DNA of 64,000 nucleotides from Plazaster borealis (GCA_021014325.1 JAJGQC010000044.1:104448-168447), one strand, 5' to 3'. Positions 10,988-23,317 are shown, counted from the stretch's first letter. The notes: generated by a model from the sequence alone, not told the origin. Numbers and translations are program-made.

Positions 10988-11075
10988 TTAAGAAAGCTCA
11001 GTAGCAGGGTGGTAAGAGATAGAGGCTACAGAGCTAAAGGTACCAGGTTCAAGCCCTACCCATTTTTACAAGAAT
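10988..11075 (+). mobile_element. tRNA-like module (SINE head)
   Basis: GTAGCAGGGTGGTAAGAGAT resembles an A-box and CAGGTTCAAGCCC a B-box, about 40 bp apart. No acceptor stem pairs well, so this is read as a SINE or pseudo-tRNA rather than a functional tRNA. Confidence 0.45.
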
Positions 11076-11107
11076 TTAAAAAAAAGTTCTATTTTACTGG
11101 TGAAAAA

Positions 11108-11190
11108 GGGGCCCGCCAGGATTTGAACCCTGAGCTCACAGCTCCGGGATTCCCGGAGCTGTGAGCTAACCGCTAGGCCACATGGCCGCT
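11108..11190 (-). mobile_element. tRNA-like module with embedded palindrome
   Basis: The minus strand shows TGGCCTAGCGGTTA (A-box, 11,167-11,180) and GGTTCAAATCC (B-box, 11,119-11,129). Between them is a perfect 17-bp-arm palindrome at 11,133-11,167 where the anticodon arm would be. It lies just downstream of an opposite-strand tRNA-like module. Confidence 0.5.
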
Positions 11191-11199
11191 TAAAAAAAT

Positions 11200-12190
11200 C
11201 GCTCGGACGTTATATATAAACCTTAGAATGGATTTGTCAAATAAAAAAATAATGAGATGCGCCCTATGACCTTTGACCTTAGCATGAGCTAGGAGAGGAA
11301 AAAGAAAATAAAGAAATGTCTGTTGGTGTCTGTTAAATAACAGTTTATTTGTAGTTTGTAACACAAAAAACTATTCTACATAATATAAAAATGTGTTTAA
11401 CGAGTAAAGGTAAAGACCATTAAAGACTACAAACCATAATAAGCAGTTTAACATTAGAAAGTTACAAAGTAAATAATAACAACTATTTAACAGAGATATA
11501 GATCCTTTATTTGAAGTATAATTAAATTGACTGTATGTTTGACTGCATGAGAGCGCTTTCAATAACGAAAATTGTTTCACAATTAAAGTTTTATCTCATT
11601 TTGAATATCAGTATGTTGTTTTCTTGTATCAATGGCCAAAGTAACAAACAACACTAAAAAACGGTTTTGTTTTACTCGTTTTGCATCACGTAAATTTGGT
11701 TTACACACGCCCTTGCGAGGTCAAAAATACTGTGAATAGCTCAAACATTAGTTACTTGTTTTTCTTGTTATAGTATAAATCTTTTTAAAGCAAAAATAAG
11801 ATCCAAGTTGTCTTAAAATAAAAATCTAAGTACTATTTCTTACATCTAATAAAAGTGGTTTTATAATATCAAAGTAAATATTTACTTAAATTCACCATTA
11901 TCACAGTTCAAGTATTAAACAATACGTTTCTGAAGCGAGGCTGCTTGTCTGCATAATAGACGCATCGATCATGTACAAACTGCAGATAACGTTAAATCTC
12001 GGCAGCGCCCGTTTATACGAACCGAAACACTTTTTTTTTTCACCAACGTCACTCGAGATTTTATGAACTTGTGAAAGCCCATTTTAGATTTTTCCTTTTC
12101 AGTTTTATTCTATTTAACAAGGTTAATTAATTCTTAATAATAATTTGTTTTTATCGCATGAACTTCTTAATATAATTAAATGCAGTGCAC
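11200..12190. other. AT-rich DNA without recognised genes
   Basis: No supported coding sequence, RNA gene or TIR element was seen. Minus-strand open frames at 11,173-11,580 are low-complexity AT-rich translations without splice or domain support. Confidence 0.45.
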
Positions 12191-12199
12191 ACATTGGAA

Positions 12200-14800
12200 A
12201 CTGTAAAGTTTCAAATTGTTGTTAGTGATGTACATAATAACATGTAGATAATATTGCGCAGTTAGTTTCCAAGATTTTACTTTTCATAGACAGTTCACGA
12301 CTGAAAACGTTTATTGTAATAATTGCATTGATGTTAGTGTTTATTATTTATTTATTTTTGTAATAAGTAAAAAACCACTTAAGGTTGTTAGATCCTCAAG
12401 TTGCAAGTAATTTGATTAATAGATATAACAATAATACTAACTTTATTAAATGTCTAAAGTATTTAAATATATATATAAGTTGACGCTACTCGGGCCTAAC
12501 TCGGCTCGAGACGTATTTAAATAACATTGATGAATTTTTACTTTGAAACTTAATTTAATTATAAAATGTTAGTAGGAGACACTTTAGAACCTCGTCACAT
12601 AAATTGTCAAATTTATGAACTTTATAGACAACTATAAATCCTATATATAAATTATAGATTGTAATTTTCTAAAATTAAAATACCAGTATGCTTCTTTTCA
12701 ATGTGATCATTTGTTTTAGTAATTTTAATCAAACAGAAGAAGTTTTTAGTTTTTAGATGTTAGTGATGAAATTTAATTGAATGTTTAAAAATAAATAATA
12801 TTAAGATGTTTTGTTATGCAGACTTTGTTGTCAACAAAGCCCTAACTAGAAATCATGTATAATTTTTATAATTTTAATGGTTTTTTCGTGTTTACATTTA
12901 TATTAACAAATCTTTATACTGTGATCCCATAACTCCATTATTTGTTTGTTACATGAAAATTTATTTTCTCCCCTATGTCCAACATTCTCCATAATCACAT
13001 TTTTTTCTGCAGTCCATTAGACAAAAATGTATACTGATATTATATATATAGATAAACATGTATTGTCATAATTTTGTTAATTGGGAAAACTTGTCGTATA
13101 TGTTAATTTATCTGTGAATTATGGAGAAATAAAATAACACATTCCAGTGCATTTTCACGGGTCTTGTGGACAGACATTAGCGTCCTTTTTCTAAACACAA
13201 CAGACACTTTGATATTGGTCGCAATATCTTCAACGCGCAATGACTTTATGTCCGCCCAACTCACATTTTTACCCCCGTCTTTTTTAACAAAGAAAAAGTT
13301 TCAAATTCTTGTTAGTGATCTACAAAATAGCATGTAGGCCTAGATAATATTGTACATTTAAATTCCAATATTTAACTTATCAAATGATTACAAAATTCAT
13401 ACCATTGATTGTTTTGTTTTTAATGTTAGTAATCGTAATTGTTAAGAAAAAGTTAATCTACAAGTTGGCCTGACGTATGCTCACTAATTATAAAATTCAT
13501 ACAATTGATTGTATTTATGTTAGTAATCGTAATTGTTAGGAAGGAGTTCATCTACAATACATGTAGCCCTGACTTATTTAAGAGAACTATTATTATTTGT
13601 ATTTTGTTTTACTGGCACTTTATGTAATAAAATTAGGCAGTCTTTTAGGCCTTAAAGTGGACCCCAATTGCCAACATAAATTTCTGTCTCACCTGTGATT
13701 TTATTGGATGATATTAAGTCAACTTAAATATGTGTAAACATAATTATTTTTTTATAAAGGGAAAACGTTAACCACTTGTATCTTACATACAAATTGACAG
13801 TTGGGTGTCAGCCTATAATTTATATTATTAACATTGTTAAGTATAAGTTAGTTCTCAAACATTAATTTTATTGCAGTTAGTACTGTTAAATGTATAGTCA
13901 TTCAAATTGAAACATGGACTTGTTAGAGTAATAATGTCAATTTACTTTAAATATTATTTAAAGTTTTTGTTAAGTAAATGTTAATCAATGTATTAAGATT
14001 TAACAATGTCATCATTTGCATTCAATTGAAGTAACACAAAGACATGATTTGTTAAAGGTTAAAAACTTAATTAAAAAGTTCATGAATTATTACAAACATA
14101 ACATAGGCCTACATAGAGACTATCTTTAATTATTCATTTAATTTTTGTTTTGTTGAAAATGCGACATTCATTTTCAGAAGAACATGTTTGTAATAGATGA
14201 AGGTGTGAATGTATTTATTTTTATAGCAAGTAATTTGTGAAATGGAAATTATTTATCATGTCTTAATTTTTTAAAATTTTATTATAGTTTTAATTTGTCT
14301 TCTGATATAAGCAAATATTTATGTTACTTGTAATCCGGTTATTTGTTTTTAGTAATTTTAGTCAAATCATAGAAGTTATTGTTGTTCATGTTAATGGTGA
14401 AATTTAATGGAATTTTTATAAAGAGATCAGAAAGAGATCTAATAATAATTCTTTTTTTTAAACATCAAATAATATATTTTTATCATTAATTCCTTGTTTG
14501 ATCCCAAACTTTGTAATTACAGGTTACAGGAAAATTATTTCCCACCTTGCCTTCTCCCAAATTGTTATTTGTTTAATGTGGTTTAGAATTTGTTTCAATC
14601 TTATATATTATTATATATAATTTTCTTTTATTACATACATTTGTTAGTAAGTTATGGGTAAAAAATAAGATTAATAATAACACAATCCACTGCATTTTCT
14701 CAGGAAAAACAATAATGTCCTCCTAAACGAGACGAAAATTAAAATATTGGCCGCAATATTTTAAACGCACGATGACTTTATGTCTGTACGACTCACGCTC
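12200..14800. repeat. Diverged AT-rich duplication
   Basis: Blocks recur in the same order. TTGTTAGTGATGTACA near 12,218 matches TCTTGTTAGTGATCTACA near 13,304. CAATATCTTCAACGCGCAATGACTTTATGT near 13,230 matches a similar block near 14,753. AGTGATGAAATTTAATTGAA near 12,762 matches one near 14,395. Overall this looks like an old tandem duplication with a period of 1.1-1.6 kb. No open frame spans it. Confidence 0.5.
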
Positions 14801-14934
14801 CAATCCATCAGCAGCAGCCTCGCCTCTGAACTTGTGTTTATAACCAAAAAATCGAAACAATGTAAACTTATTTTAAGGCAAAAACTACCACTGATAAAGT
14901 TCAACAACGCAAATAGTAAACTAACAAATATTTT

Positions 14935-15531
14935 ATAAGTACACCATTGCAAGCATTTTATTTCAGTCAGTTTTAAATTTTGCGAATATCCTGGTAAGGT
15001 TTGTAAAAAAGCAGGGCTACCACGTGCAGGTCCCAGGATACCAGCCCCACGCGCTTTTCGAGATCGTCAGAGCCATTGCACCTCCCTTTCGGAAGGGTCC
15101 GGTCCGCCACCTCAGCGAACCAGTTTCTGAGGCAGTCCCCTACCGTACTAACGCGGTCCACTAGCCCCCACGGCCAAAGACTAGGGACTACCCCCGCTGG
15201 GCCAACCATTTTGCTGATAACACCGGTACCATCCCCGCCGGTCGAGGAGCCCGATGCACCTTTAAGATCAACCAACAACGGGGGTAGGACCCCAAATGCC
15301 ACGTGCAAATGTCCAGGTCCCTTTAACTATTCGGAATTTTCCGTGTTGTACCACCATCGATTCGAATCGAACCGCTCCCCCTCCATTCAAATCTCGAATC
15401 CAGGCACAACCACGGGTATCTCGGCACAACCAAGGGTATCTCGGCCCAACAAATCGTATCTCGGCACTTCAAAGGCTCTAAAATCTCCAATTTGAAAACG
15501 CGTATGTGCTTGCTTGCAATGGTGTACTTAT
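14935..15531. mobile_element. TIR element with GC-richer core
   Basis: A 21-bp inverted repeat, perfect by eye (ATAAGTACACCATTGCAAGC plus A), bounds 14,935-14,955 and 15,511-15,531. The core is much richer in GC than its AT-rich surroundings. It carries a 139-codon plus-strand frame (15,076-15,495) and a 111-codon minus-strand frame, neither with a recognised domain, plus three or four copies of GGTATCTCGGCACAAC near 15,413-15,465. No clear target duplication. Confidence 0.55.
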
Positions 15532-16480
15532 TTACAAGATGTTAACTCAATAGTGCTGCAAAAACAGCCCACTGTACGACGAAAATAGAAAACACCAAAG
15601 CAACAAAACTGACACATCTATGTCCCAATGTCTTACAACAAACTGCTGGTTTGTTCATCCATGATTGCTTGATGAACAGCTAAGATGTCTTGATGATAGC
15701 GATGTTTTCATACGCGATGCTCTCCTTTATGCCTTGTAGCCTTCAAGGTGTCAGTACTGGGGATTCCATCTGCACTTGATTTCAAGGAACTATTAGCTAC
15801 ATCTCTGGCTCTGAAAGGTTAAGTTCACAGATAAGAAATTGTATGTAAGCCAACAATTTTAATGTGCAAAATACATTGCAGGGGTGATTAAAACTGGTGT
15901 GATAAGACATCATGTAGTGTGATAAGACATCATGGTTTTTTTTACTTGAGTTTTCAACGACTTTTATTCCTAATCCTTTGTTTTCGTGAAAAGTAGACCG
16001 AAGTAATCTGTGAGAAAGTTTAGCAAGTAGTTTGCTTTTGAAGTTACAAACATTTTTTTCCTTCTTTTTATTATCTATTCAGGGGAGGTATACAGGTGGA
16101 ATATTTTGATCTCTCCGTCTCTTGGTCAGGAGGTTACAATAATTACAGCAAGGTTAAACCATAGTAAAAATGTTTTTCCCCAAATCAATCATCACTCTAA
16201 AAGTATTTAACTAATTGTTGCATCTTTTGAAAGCTGAAAGGGGGAAGGCGGCAAGTTTTGTACAAGAAAAAAAAGTGCTTTTATTGCCTTTCCATCTAAA
16301 GGTGCTCAAATGTTCAAGTTTTACATTCTCCCATTGTTGTATTCAAACAGCTTATCTCGCTTATCATGAACCTGGTTTTCTTGAAGAGGACATAACTCCT
16401 GTAGTGACAACATTTATACAAGTTATAATCTTAAAAGGCTCAAATGATTTCCCAATAATTATGATTACATAATTTGCATT
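15532..16480. other. Intergenic DNA
   Basis: No gene was recognised. GTGTGATAAGACATCATG is present twice in tandem near 15,895-15,935. The 85-codon open frame at 16,215-16,472 has no supporting feature. Confidence 0.45.
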
Positions 16481-17000
16481 CTTAAAACAAGATACATACA
16501 AAGGAGAGTGCAGCCGACATCCAGTCATTGTGTAGAGGCCGGATCGAGAGGTCTAGTTGTTCCAAAAGTGGCAAGGCCAACTCAGCCTTCTGTCTGTAGC
16601 TCATCCCGTAGGTAACATGTTGTAAATGATGAGGGTGTCTCAAAGTGGGACCCCTTTCATGTAAGCCCATGATGGTGACATAGCCTTTGTCTTATGGGCA
16701 TGGGCAGTTCTGCCAGTGGAGGTGGGCCACTGCGAGTGTGATGAGTGTATGGCCCTTACTCTCCACATGGAGATAGTATCCAGGGAGGCCGCCCCATGCG
16801 GCTTAGTGGATTAGATGAACAGTTGGGAGGCGGAACCCCTGCCAAAAGGGCCCAGGAAAGCTTTGGTGGCCTTGCATGACTGTGAGGCAATAGCAACACT
16901 GGAGCAACCGTCTTATTTAAATAAGTTTGGCCCCTGTAGGCTTTGGAACAAGAAATGGCAGAGTGGTTGTCAGTTCTCTACGAAAGAGACCTGAAGGAGT
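16480..17000. repeat. Left edge of satellite: long diverged unit
   Basis: It shares CCTTGCATGACTGTGAGGCA and GAGCAACCGTCTTATTTAA-type blocks with the right edge (21.6-22.5 kb). These blocks are absent from the 178-bp monomers. It seems to represent an older, longer repeat unit next to the homogenised core. Confidence 0.65.
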
Positions 17001-20000
17001 AACGTAATGGACTAGTCCAATGATTGGTTGCAATGCTGCAAGAGGACACACTAGAACTATAGCAGTGTTGCCTCTTACAAAGGCCAGTACATTCCCTTTC
17101 TCCTCGGGAGTCCAAACAGCTTTAATGACTGCCATAGGGGCTAGCCAGTAAAGAGTACCACTCAGGACTCATCAGGCAATCGGCAGCGATGGCATGAATA
17201 GACAGGGGAACTGCCCGAAGAGGACACACTGAAGCTATAGCAGTGTTGCCTCTTACAAAGGCTAGTACATTCCCTTTCTCCTCTGGAGTCCAAACAGCTG
17301 TAATGACTGCCATAGGGGCTAGCCAGTAAAGAGTACCGCTGTGGACTCATCAGGCAATCGGCAGCGATGGCATGAATAGACAGGGGAACTGCCCGAAGAG
17401 GACACACAGGAGCTATAGCAGTGTGCCTCTTACAAAGGCCAGTACATTCCCTTTCTCCCCCAGAGTCCAAACAGCTGTAATGACTGCCATGGGGGCTAGC
17501 CAGTTAGGAGTACCACTGTGGACTCATCCGGCAACAGGCAGCGATGGAACAAATAGACAGGCGAACTGCCCGAAGAGTATACACTGGAGCTATAGCAGTG
17601 TTGCCTCTTACAAAGGCCAGTACATTCCCTATCTCCCCAAGAGTCCAAACAGCTGTAATGACTGCCATGGGGGCTAGCCAGTAAGGAGTAACGCTGTGGA
17701 CTCATCCGGCAATCGGCAGCGATGGAAGGATAGACAGGGGAACTGCCCGAAGAGTATACACTGGAGCTATAGCAGTGTTGCCTCTTACAAAGGCCAGTAC
17801 ATTCCCTATCTCCCCAAGAGTCCAAACAGCTGTGATGACTGCCATGGGGGCTAGCCAGTTAGGAGTACCGCTGTGGACTCATCCCGCAATCAGTAGCGAT
17901 GGCATGAATAGACAGGGGACTGCCCGAAGAGGACACACTGGAGCTATAGCAGTGTGCCTCTTACAAAGGCCAGTACATTCTCTATCTCCCCAAGAGTCCA
18001 AACAGCTGTAATGACTGCCATGGGGGCTAGCCAGTTAGGAGTAACGCTGTGGACTCATCCGGCAACTGGCAGCGATGGAACAAATAGACAGGGGAACTGC
18101 CCGAAGAGTATACACTGGAGCTATAGCAGTGTTGCCTCTTACAAAGGCCAGTACATTCCCTTTCTCCCCAAGAGTCCAAACAGCTGTAATGACTGCCATG
18201 GGGGCTAGCCAGTTAGGAGTACAGCTGTGGACTCATCCGGCAACCGGCAGCGATGGAACGAATAGACGGGGGAACTGCCCGAAGAGTATGCACTGAAGCT
18301 ATAGCAGTGTGGTCTCTTACAAAGGCCAGTACATTCCCTATCTCCCCAAGAGTCCAAACAGCTGTAATGACTGCCATGGGGGCTAGCCAGTTGGGAGTAA
18401 AGCTGTGGACTCATCCGGCAACCGGCAGCGATGGAACGAATAGACGGGGGAACTGCCCGAAGAGTATACACTGGAGCTATAGCAGTGTGGCCTCTTACAA
18501 AGGCCAGTACATTCCCTATCTCCCCAAGAGTCCAAACAGCTGTAATGACTGCCATGGGGGCTAGCCAGTCAGGAGTAACGCTGTGGACTCATCCGGCAAC
18601 TGGCAGCGATGGAACAAATAGACAGGAGAACTGTCCAAAGAGGACACACTAGAACTATAGCAGTGTTGCCTCTTACAAAGGCCAGTACATTCCCTTTCTC
18701 CTCGGGAGTCCAAACAGCTTTAATGACTGCCATGGGGGCTAGCCAGTTAGGAGTACCACTGTGGACTCATCCAGCAATCGGCAGCGATGGCACAAATAGA
18801 CAGGGGAACTGCCTAAAGAGGACACACTGAAGCTATAGCAGTGTTGCCTCTTATAAAGGCTAGTGCATTCCCTTTCTCCTCTGGAGTCCAAACAGCTGTA
18901 ATGACTGCCATGGGGGCTAGCCAGTTAGGAGTACCACTGTGGACTCATCCGGCAATCGGCAGCGATGGAACAAATACAGGGGAACTGCCCGAAGAGTATA
19001 CACTGGAGCTATAGCAGTGTTGCCTCTTACAAAGGCCAGTACATTCCCTTTCTCCCCAAGAGTCCAAACAGCTGTAATGACTGCCATGGGGGCTAGCCAG
19101 TGAGGAGTAAAGCTGTGGACTCATCCGGCAACCGGCAGCGACGGAACGAATAGACAGGGGAACTGCCCGAAGAGTATACACTGGAGCTATAGCAGTGTTG
19201 CCTCTTACAAAGGCCAGTACATTCCCTATCTCCCCAAGAGTCCAAACAGCTGTAATGACTGCCATGGGGGCTAGCCAGTAAGGAGTAACGCTGTGGACTC
19301 ATCCGGCAATCGGCAGCGATGGAAGGATAGACAGGGGAACTGCCCAAAGAGTATACACTGGAGCTATAGCAGTGTTGCCTCTTACAAAGGCCAGTACATT
19401 CCCTATCTCCCCAAGAGTCCAAACAGCTGTAATGACTGCCATGGGGGCTAGCCAGTAAGGAGTAACGCTGTGGACTCATCCGGCAATCGGCAGCGATGGA
19501 AGGATAGACAGGGGAACTGCCCAAAGAGTATACACTGGAGCTATAGCAGTGTTGCCTCTTACAAAGGCCAGTACATTTCCTATCTCCCCAAGAGTCCAAA
19601 CAGCTGTAATGACTGCCATGGGGGCTAGCCAGTTAGGAGTACAGCTGTGGACTCATCCGGCAATCGGCAGCGATGGAACGAATAGACAGGGGAACTGTCC
19701 AAAGAGGACACACTAGAACTATAGCAGTGTTGCCTCTTACAAAGGCCAGTACATTCCCTTTCTCCTCGGGAGTCCAAACAGCTTTAATGACTGCCATGGG
19801 GGCTAGCCAGTTAGGAGTAAAGCTGTGGACTCATCCGGCAACCGGCAGCGATGGAACGAATAGACAGGGGAACTGCCCGAAGAGTATACACTGGAGCTAT
19901 AGCAGTGTTGTCTCTTACAAACGCCAGTACATTCCCTTTCTCCCCAAGAGTCCAAACAGCTGTAATGACTGCCATGGGGGCTAGCCAGTTAGGAGTACAG

Positions 20001-21560
20001 CTGTGGACTCATCCGGCAATCGGCAGCGATGGAACGAATAGACAGGGGAACTGCCCGAAGAGTATGCACTGGAGCTATAGCAGTGTGGTCTCTTACAAAG
20101 GCCAGTACATTCCCTATCTCCCCAAGAGTCCAAACAGCTGTAATGACTGCCATGGGGGCTAGCCAGTTAGGAGTAAAGCTGTGGACTCATCCAACAACCG
20201 GCAGCGATGGAACGAATAGACAGGGGAACTGCCCGAAGAGTATACAATGGAGCTATAGCAGTGTGGCCTCTTACAAAGGCCAGTACATTCCCTATCTCCC
20301 CAAGAAACCAAACAGCTGTAATGACTGCCATGGGGGCTAGCCAGTAAGGAGTAACGCTGTGGACTCATCCGGCAATCGGCAGCGATGGAAGGATAGACAG
20401 CGGAACTGCCCAAAGAGTATACACTGGAGCTATAGCAGTGTTGCCTCTTACAAAGGCCAGTACATTCCCTATCTCCCCAAGAGTCCAAACAGCTGTAATG
20501 ACTGCCATGGGGGCTAGCCAGTTAGGAGTAACGCTGTGGACTCATCCGGCAACTGGCAGCGATGGAACAAATAGACAGGGGAACTGTCCAAAGAGGATAC
20601 ACTAGAACTATAGCAGTGTTGCCTCTTACAAAGGCCAGTACATTCCCTTTCTCCTCGGGAGTCCAAACAGCTTTAATGACTGCCATGGGGGCTAGCCAGT
20701 TAGGAGTACCGCTGTGGACTCATCCGGCAATCGGCAGCGATGGCACAAGTAGACAGGGGAACTGCCTAAAGAGGACACACTGAAGCTATAGCAGTGTTGC
20801 CTCTTATAAAGGCTAGTGCATTCCCTTTCTCCTCTGGAGTCCAAACAGCTGTAATGACTGCCATGGGGGCTAGCCAGTTAGGAGTAAAGCTGTGGACTCA
20901 TCCGGCAACCAGCAGCGATGGAACGAATAGACAGGGAACTTCCCGAAGAGTATACACTGGAGCTATAGCAGTGTTGCCTCTTACAAAGGCCAGTACATTC
21001 CCTATCTCCCCAAGAGTCCAAACAGCTGTAATGACTGCCATTGGGGCTAGCCAGTTAGGAGTACCGCTGTGGACTCATCCGGCAACCGGCAGCGATGGCA
21101 TGAATAGACAGGGGAACTGCCAGAAGAGGACACACTGGAGCTATAGCAGTGTTGCCTCTTACAAAGGCCAGTACATTCCCTATCTCCCCAAGAGTCCAAA
21201 CAGCTGTAATGACTGCCAGTGCTGCAAGCCAGTTAGGAGTACCGCTGTGAACTCATCCGGCAACAGGCAGCGATGGAACGAATAGACAGGGGAACTGCCC
21301 GAAGAGTATACACTGGAGCTATAGCAGTGTTGCCTCTTACAAAGGCCAGTACATTCCCTATCTCCCCAAGAGTCCAAACAGCTGTAATGACTGCCATGGG
21401 GGCTAGCCAGTAAGGAGTACCGCTGTGGACTCATCCCGCAACCGGTAGCGATGGCATAAATAGACAGGGGAACTGCCAGAAGAGGACACACTGGAGCTAT
21501 AGCAGTGTGTCTCTTACAAAGGCCAGTACATTCCCTTTCTCTCCCAGAGTCTGAACATCT
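17000..21560. repeat. 178-bp satellite array, about 26 monomers
   Basis: The block GCTATAGCAGTG recurs about 26 times from 17,055 to 21,494 with a mean spacing of 177-178 bp. Each monomer includes CGGCAGCGATGG, CAAAGGCCAGTACATTCCCT, AGAGTCCAAACAGCTGTAAT and TGGGGGCTAGCCAGT. Since 178 is 59 codons plus one base, the frame rotates each monomer, which explains the families of overlapping 73-109 residue frames. They are not genes. Variant monomers recur (see findings). Confidence 0.95.
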
Positions 21561-22640
21561 GTACTGACTGCTGTGGGGGGGGGGGCTGCCGGTAGCAAAA
21601 TGTCCGGTAATTGCCCTGCCAAAAGGGCCCAGGAAAGCTTTGGTGGCCTTGCATGACTGTGAGGCAAAAGCAACACCGGAGCAACCGTCTTATCTAAAAG
21701 ACTTTGGACCCTGTAACTGAGTAACGCTGTGAACTTGTCCAATGATTGGTAGCAATGCTACCATTACAGGGGGAACTGCCCAAAGAGGACACACTAGAAT
21801 GTCACCTCTTACGACGGCCAGTATGTTCCCTTTTCCCCCTGGAGCCTGACCAGCTTTACTGACTGCCATGGGGGCTACCCGGTTGTAAAAGTTCCGGTAT
21901 CTGCCCTGCCAAGAGGCCCTGGAAAACTTCAGTGGCCTTGCATGACTGTGAGGCAATAGCAACACCGGAGCAACCCAATTCTTTGGCCCTTGTAGGTTTT
22001 GATACAAAAATACAGAGGGAAACTGCCCAAAGAGGACACACTAGAATGTCACCTCTTATGACGACCAGTACGTTCCCTTGCTCCCCCGGAGTCCACCTGG
22101 CTGTAATGACTGCCATTGGGGCAAGCCAGTAGCGAGAATTCGGTTATTACCACTCCAAGAGGCCAAGGAAAGCTTAGTTGGCCTTGCATGACTGTGAGGC
22201 AATGGCACTGCAGGAGCAACCATCTTTTTTTACGCAATCAAGAAACGTCACAGTGGTTGTCAGTTCTCAAAAGCCAATTAGGAGTACTGCTTGGACTCGT
22301 CCAGTTATTGGCAGCAATGCCGCCGATACAAGCAGGACTTGCCCGAAGAGGACACACTAGAACTATTGTAGCGTTGCCTCTATTCTACAACCAGTTAGTT
22401 CCCTTTCTCCCCGTGGGGCTAGCTGGTAAAGGAAGTTCCGGTAACTACCAGTCCATGCAAGGGGGCAAAGAAAAGCTTTGGTGGCCTTGCATGAGGTAAT
22501 AACCACGCGGGAGCAACCATTTAGAAAAATCTACGTAGGCTTTGGAACAAGAAACGCCACAGTAGTTTGCATTAAAGCCCATTAGGAGTACCGCTGTGGA
22601 CTCATCCGGCAATCGGCAGCGATGCAGGGGGGATTGGCAG
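21560..22640. repeat. Right edge of satellite: long diverged units
   Basis: Three to four units of about 245-290 bp contain the satellite sequence plus an extra block of about 100 bp (CCTTGCATGACTGTGAGGCA at about 21,648, 21,938 and 22,182). Divergence is much higher than in the core. The same extra block occurs at the left edge near 16,873. Confidence 0.75.
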
Positions 22641-22733
22641 CATTGTTTAAAGAGCAACATGAATTCCGCACAAATATTAGAGCTCCATTTGGTACCAGGG
22701 TAAATGATAAAAGTATACTTAGGGGGACTTTAC

Positions 22734-22813
22734 CTTTTAGTAGAGAGTGCAGCTCCTTCATCACAGGCTGTTCTAGGACATCTACTTGTCGATGGGTAGA
22801 TGACTTTGATTGA
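22734..22813 (-). CDS. Minus-strand array exon a (80 bp)
   Basis: The minus-strand acceptor is TTTGTATTGCAG and the donor CTAAAAG|GTAAAG. The frame QSKSSTHRQVDVLEQPVMKE, then LHSLLK, enters with two carried bases and leaves one. It shares the -QPV(I/M)KELHS- ending with the other copies. It borders the satellite edge, so a 3' continuation is not visible. Confidence 0.4.
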
Positions 22814-23074
22814 CTGCAATACAAACAAAATGCCTATTTAAACATTACCCGTCATTAAAGCAATTAGTTTCAGGAAATTGTTTTTTTAAATTGTTTTTAA
22901 ATTTGTTTTCTACATTTTCGTTCACAAATAATTGAAGACAAACAAAAGACAAAAAGAACAAAGTAACTCATGCTCATGAGGAATATTTTGATTGTCGCAA
23001 TCAAAATAAGCAACAGTAACTCAAGATGTCAATTGTTGCTGGTATGACCTTTATTTAATCCTGAAATCTCTCAC

Positions 23075-23112
23075 ATGAAGCATCCTTGGGGACTTTCCCA
23101 AGATCTTTAAGT
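23075..23112 (-). other. Possible second-class short exon in the array
   Basis: The minus strand reads TTGGTCAG, then CTTAAAGATCTTGGGAAAGT, then a GTGAGA donor. Related sequence follows TTTTTCTGGCAG at 23,702 downwards (FKDFGKVPKDAS) and, more diverged, near 25,870. It could be a second exon class of the repeating unit or a conserved intron block. Confidence 0.25.
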
Positions 23113-23239
23113 CTGACCAAAAGAAACACACAACAACAACAGCCAAGCCTTTTTATCACTGAGCTCGCTCTCTCAGAATGAAACTAATCTAGCAAAATTT
23201 TAATTACCAAAAGCTAAGAGTATCCTTTTGGGAAATCAC

Positions 23240-23317
23240 CCGTTTCTTGAGAGTGCAGCTCCTTTATCACAGCCTGGTCTTGGGATGGGTAGATGTCTTT
23301 GGAGATGCTAAGCCTGA
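23240..23317 (-). CDS. Minus-strand array exon b (78 bp)
   Basis: Acceptor TTTGTGTTGCAG, donor AAACGG|GTGATT. The open frame RLSISKDIYPSQDQAVIKEL enters and leaves in phase 1, unlike copies a, c and e. Same exon family by its ISKDIYPS and VIKELHS segments. Confidence 0.4.

Noticed and set aside
11108..11190. Functional tRNA gene
   Set aside because: The anticodon region is a long palindrome and the acceptor arms do not pair convincingly.
15076..15495. 139-codon protein-coding gene
   Set aside because: No domain, internal 20-bp-scale repeats at the 3' part, and a competing antisense frame; kept only as part of the TIR element.
17162..21491. Many overlapping open frames of 73-168 codons on both strands
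   Set aside because: They are translations of the 178-bp satellite. The period is not a codon multiple and both strands give similar families, so they are not genes.
17000..21560. CRISPR-like or protein-repeat array
   Set aside because: Whole 178-bp units repeat without unique spacers, in a eukaryotic genome.
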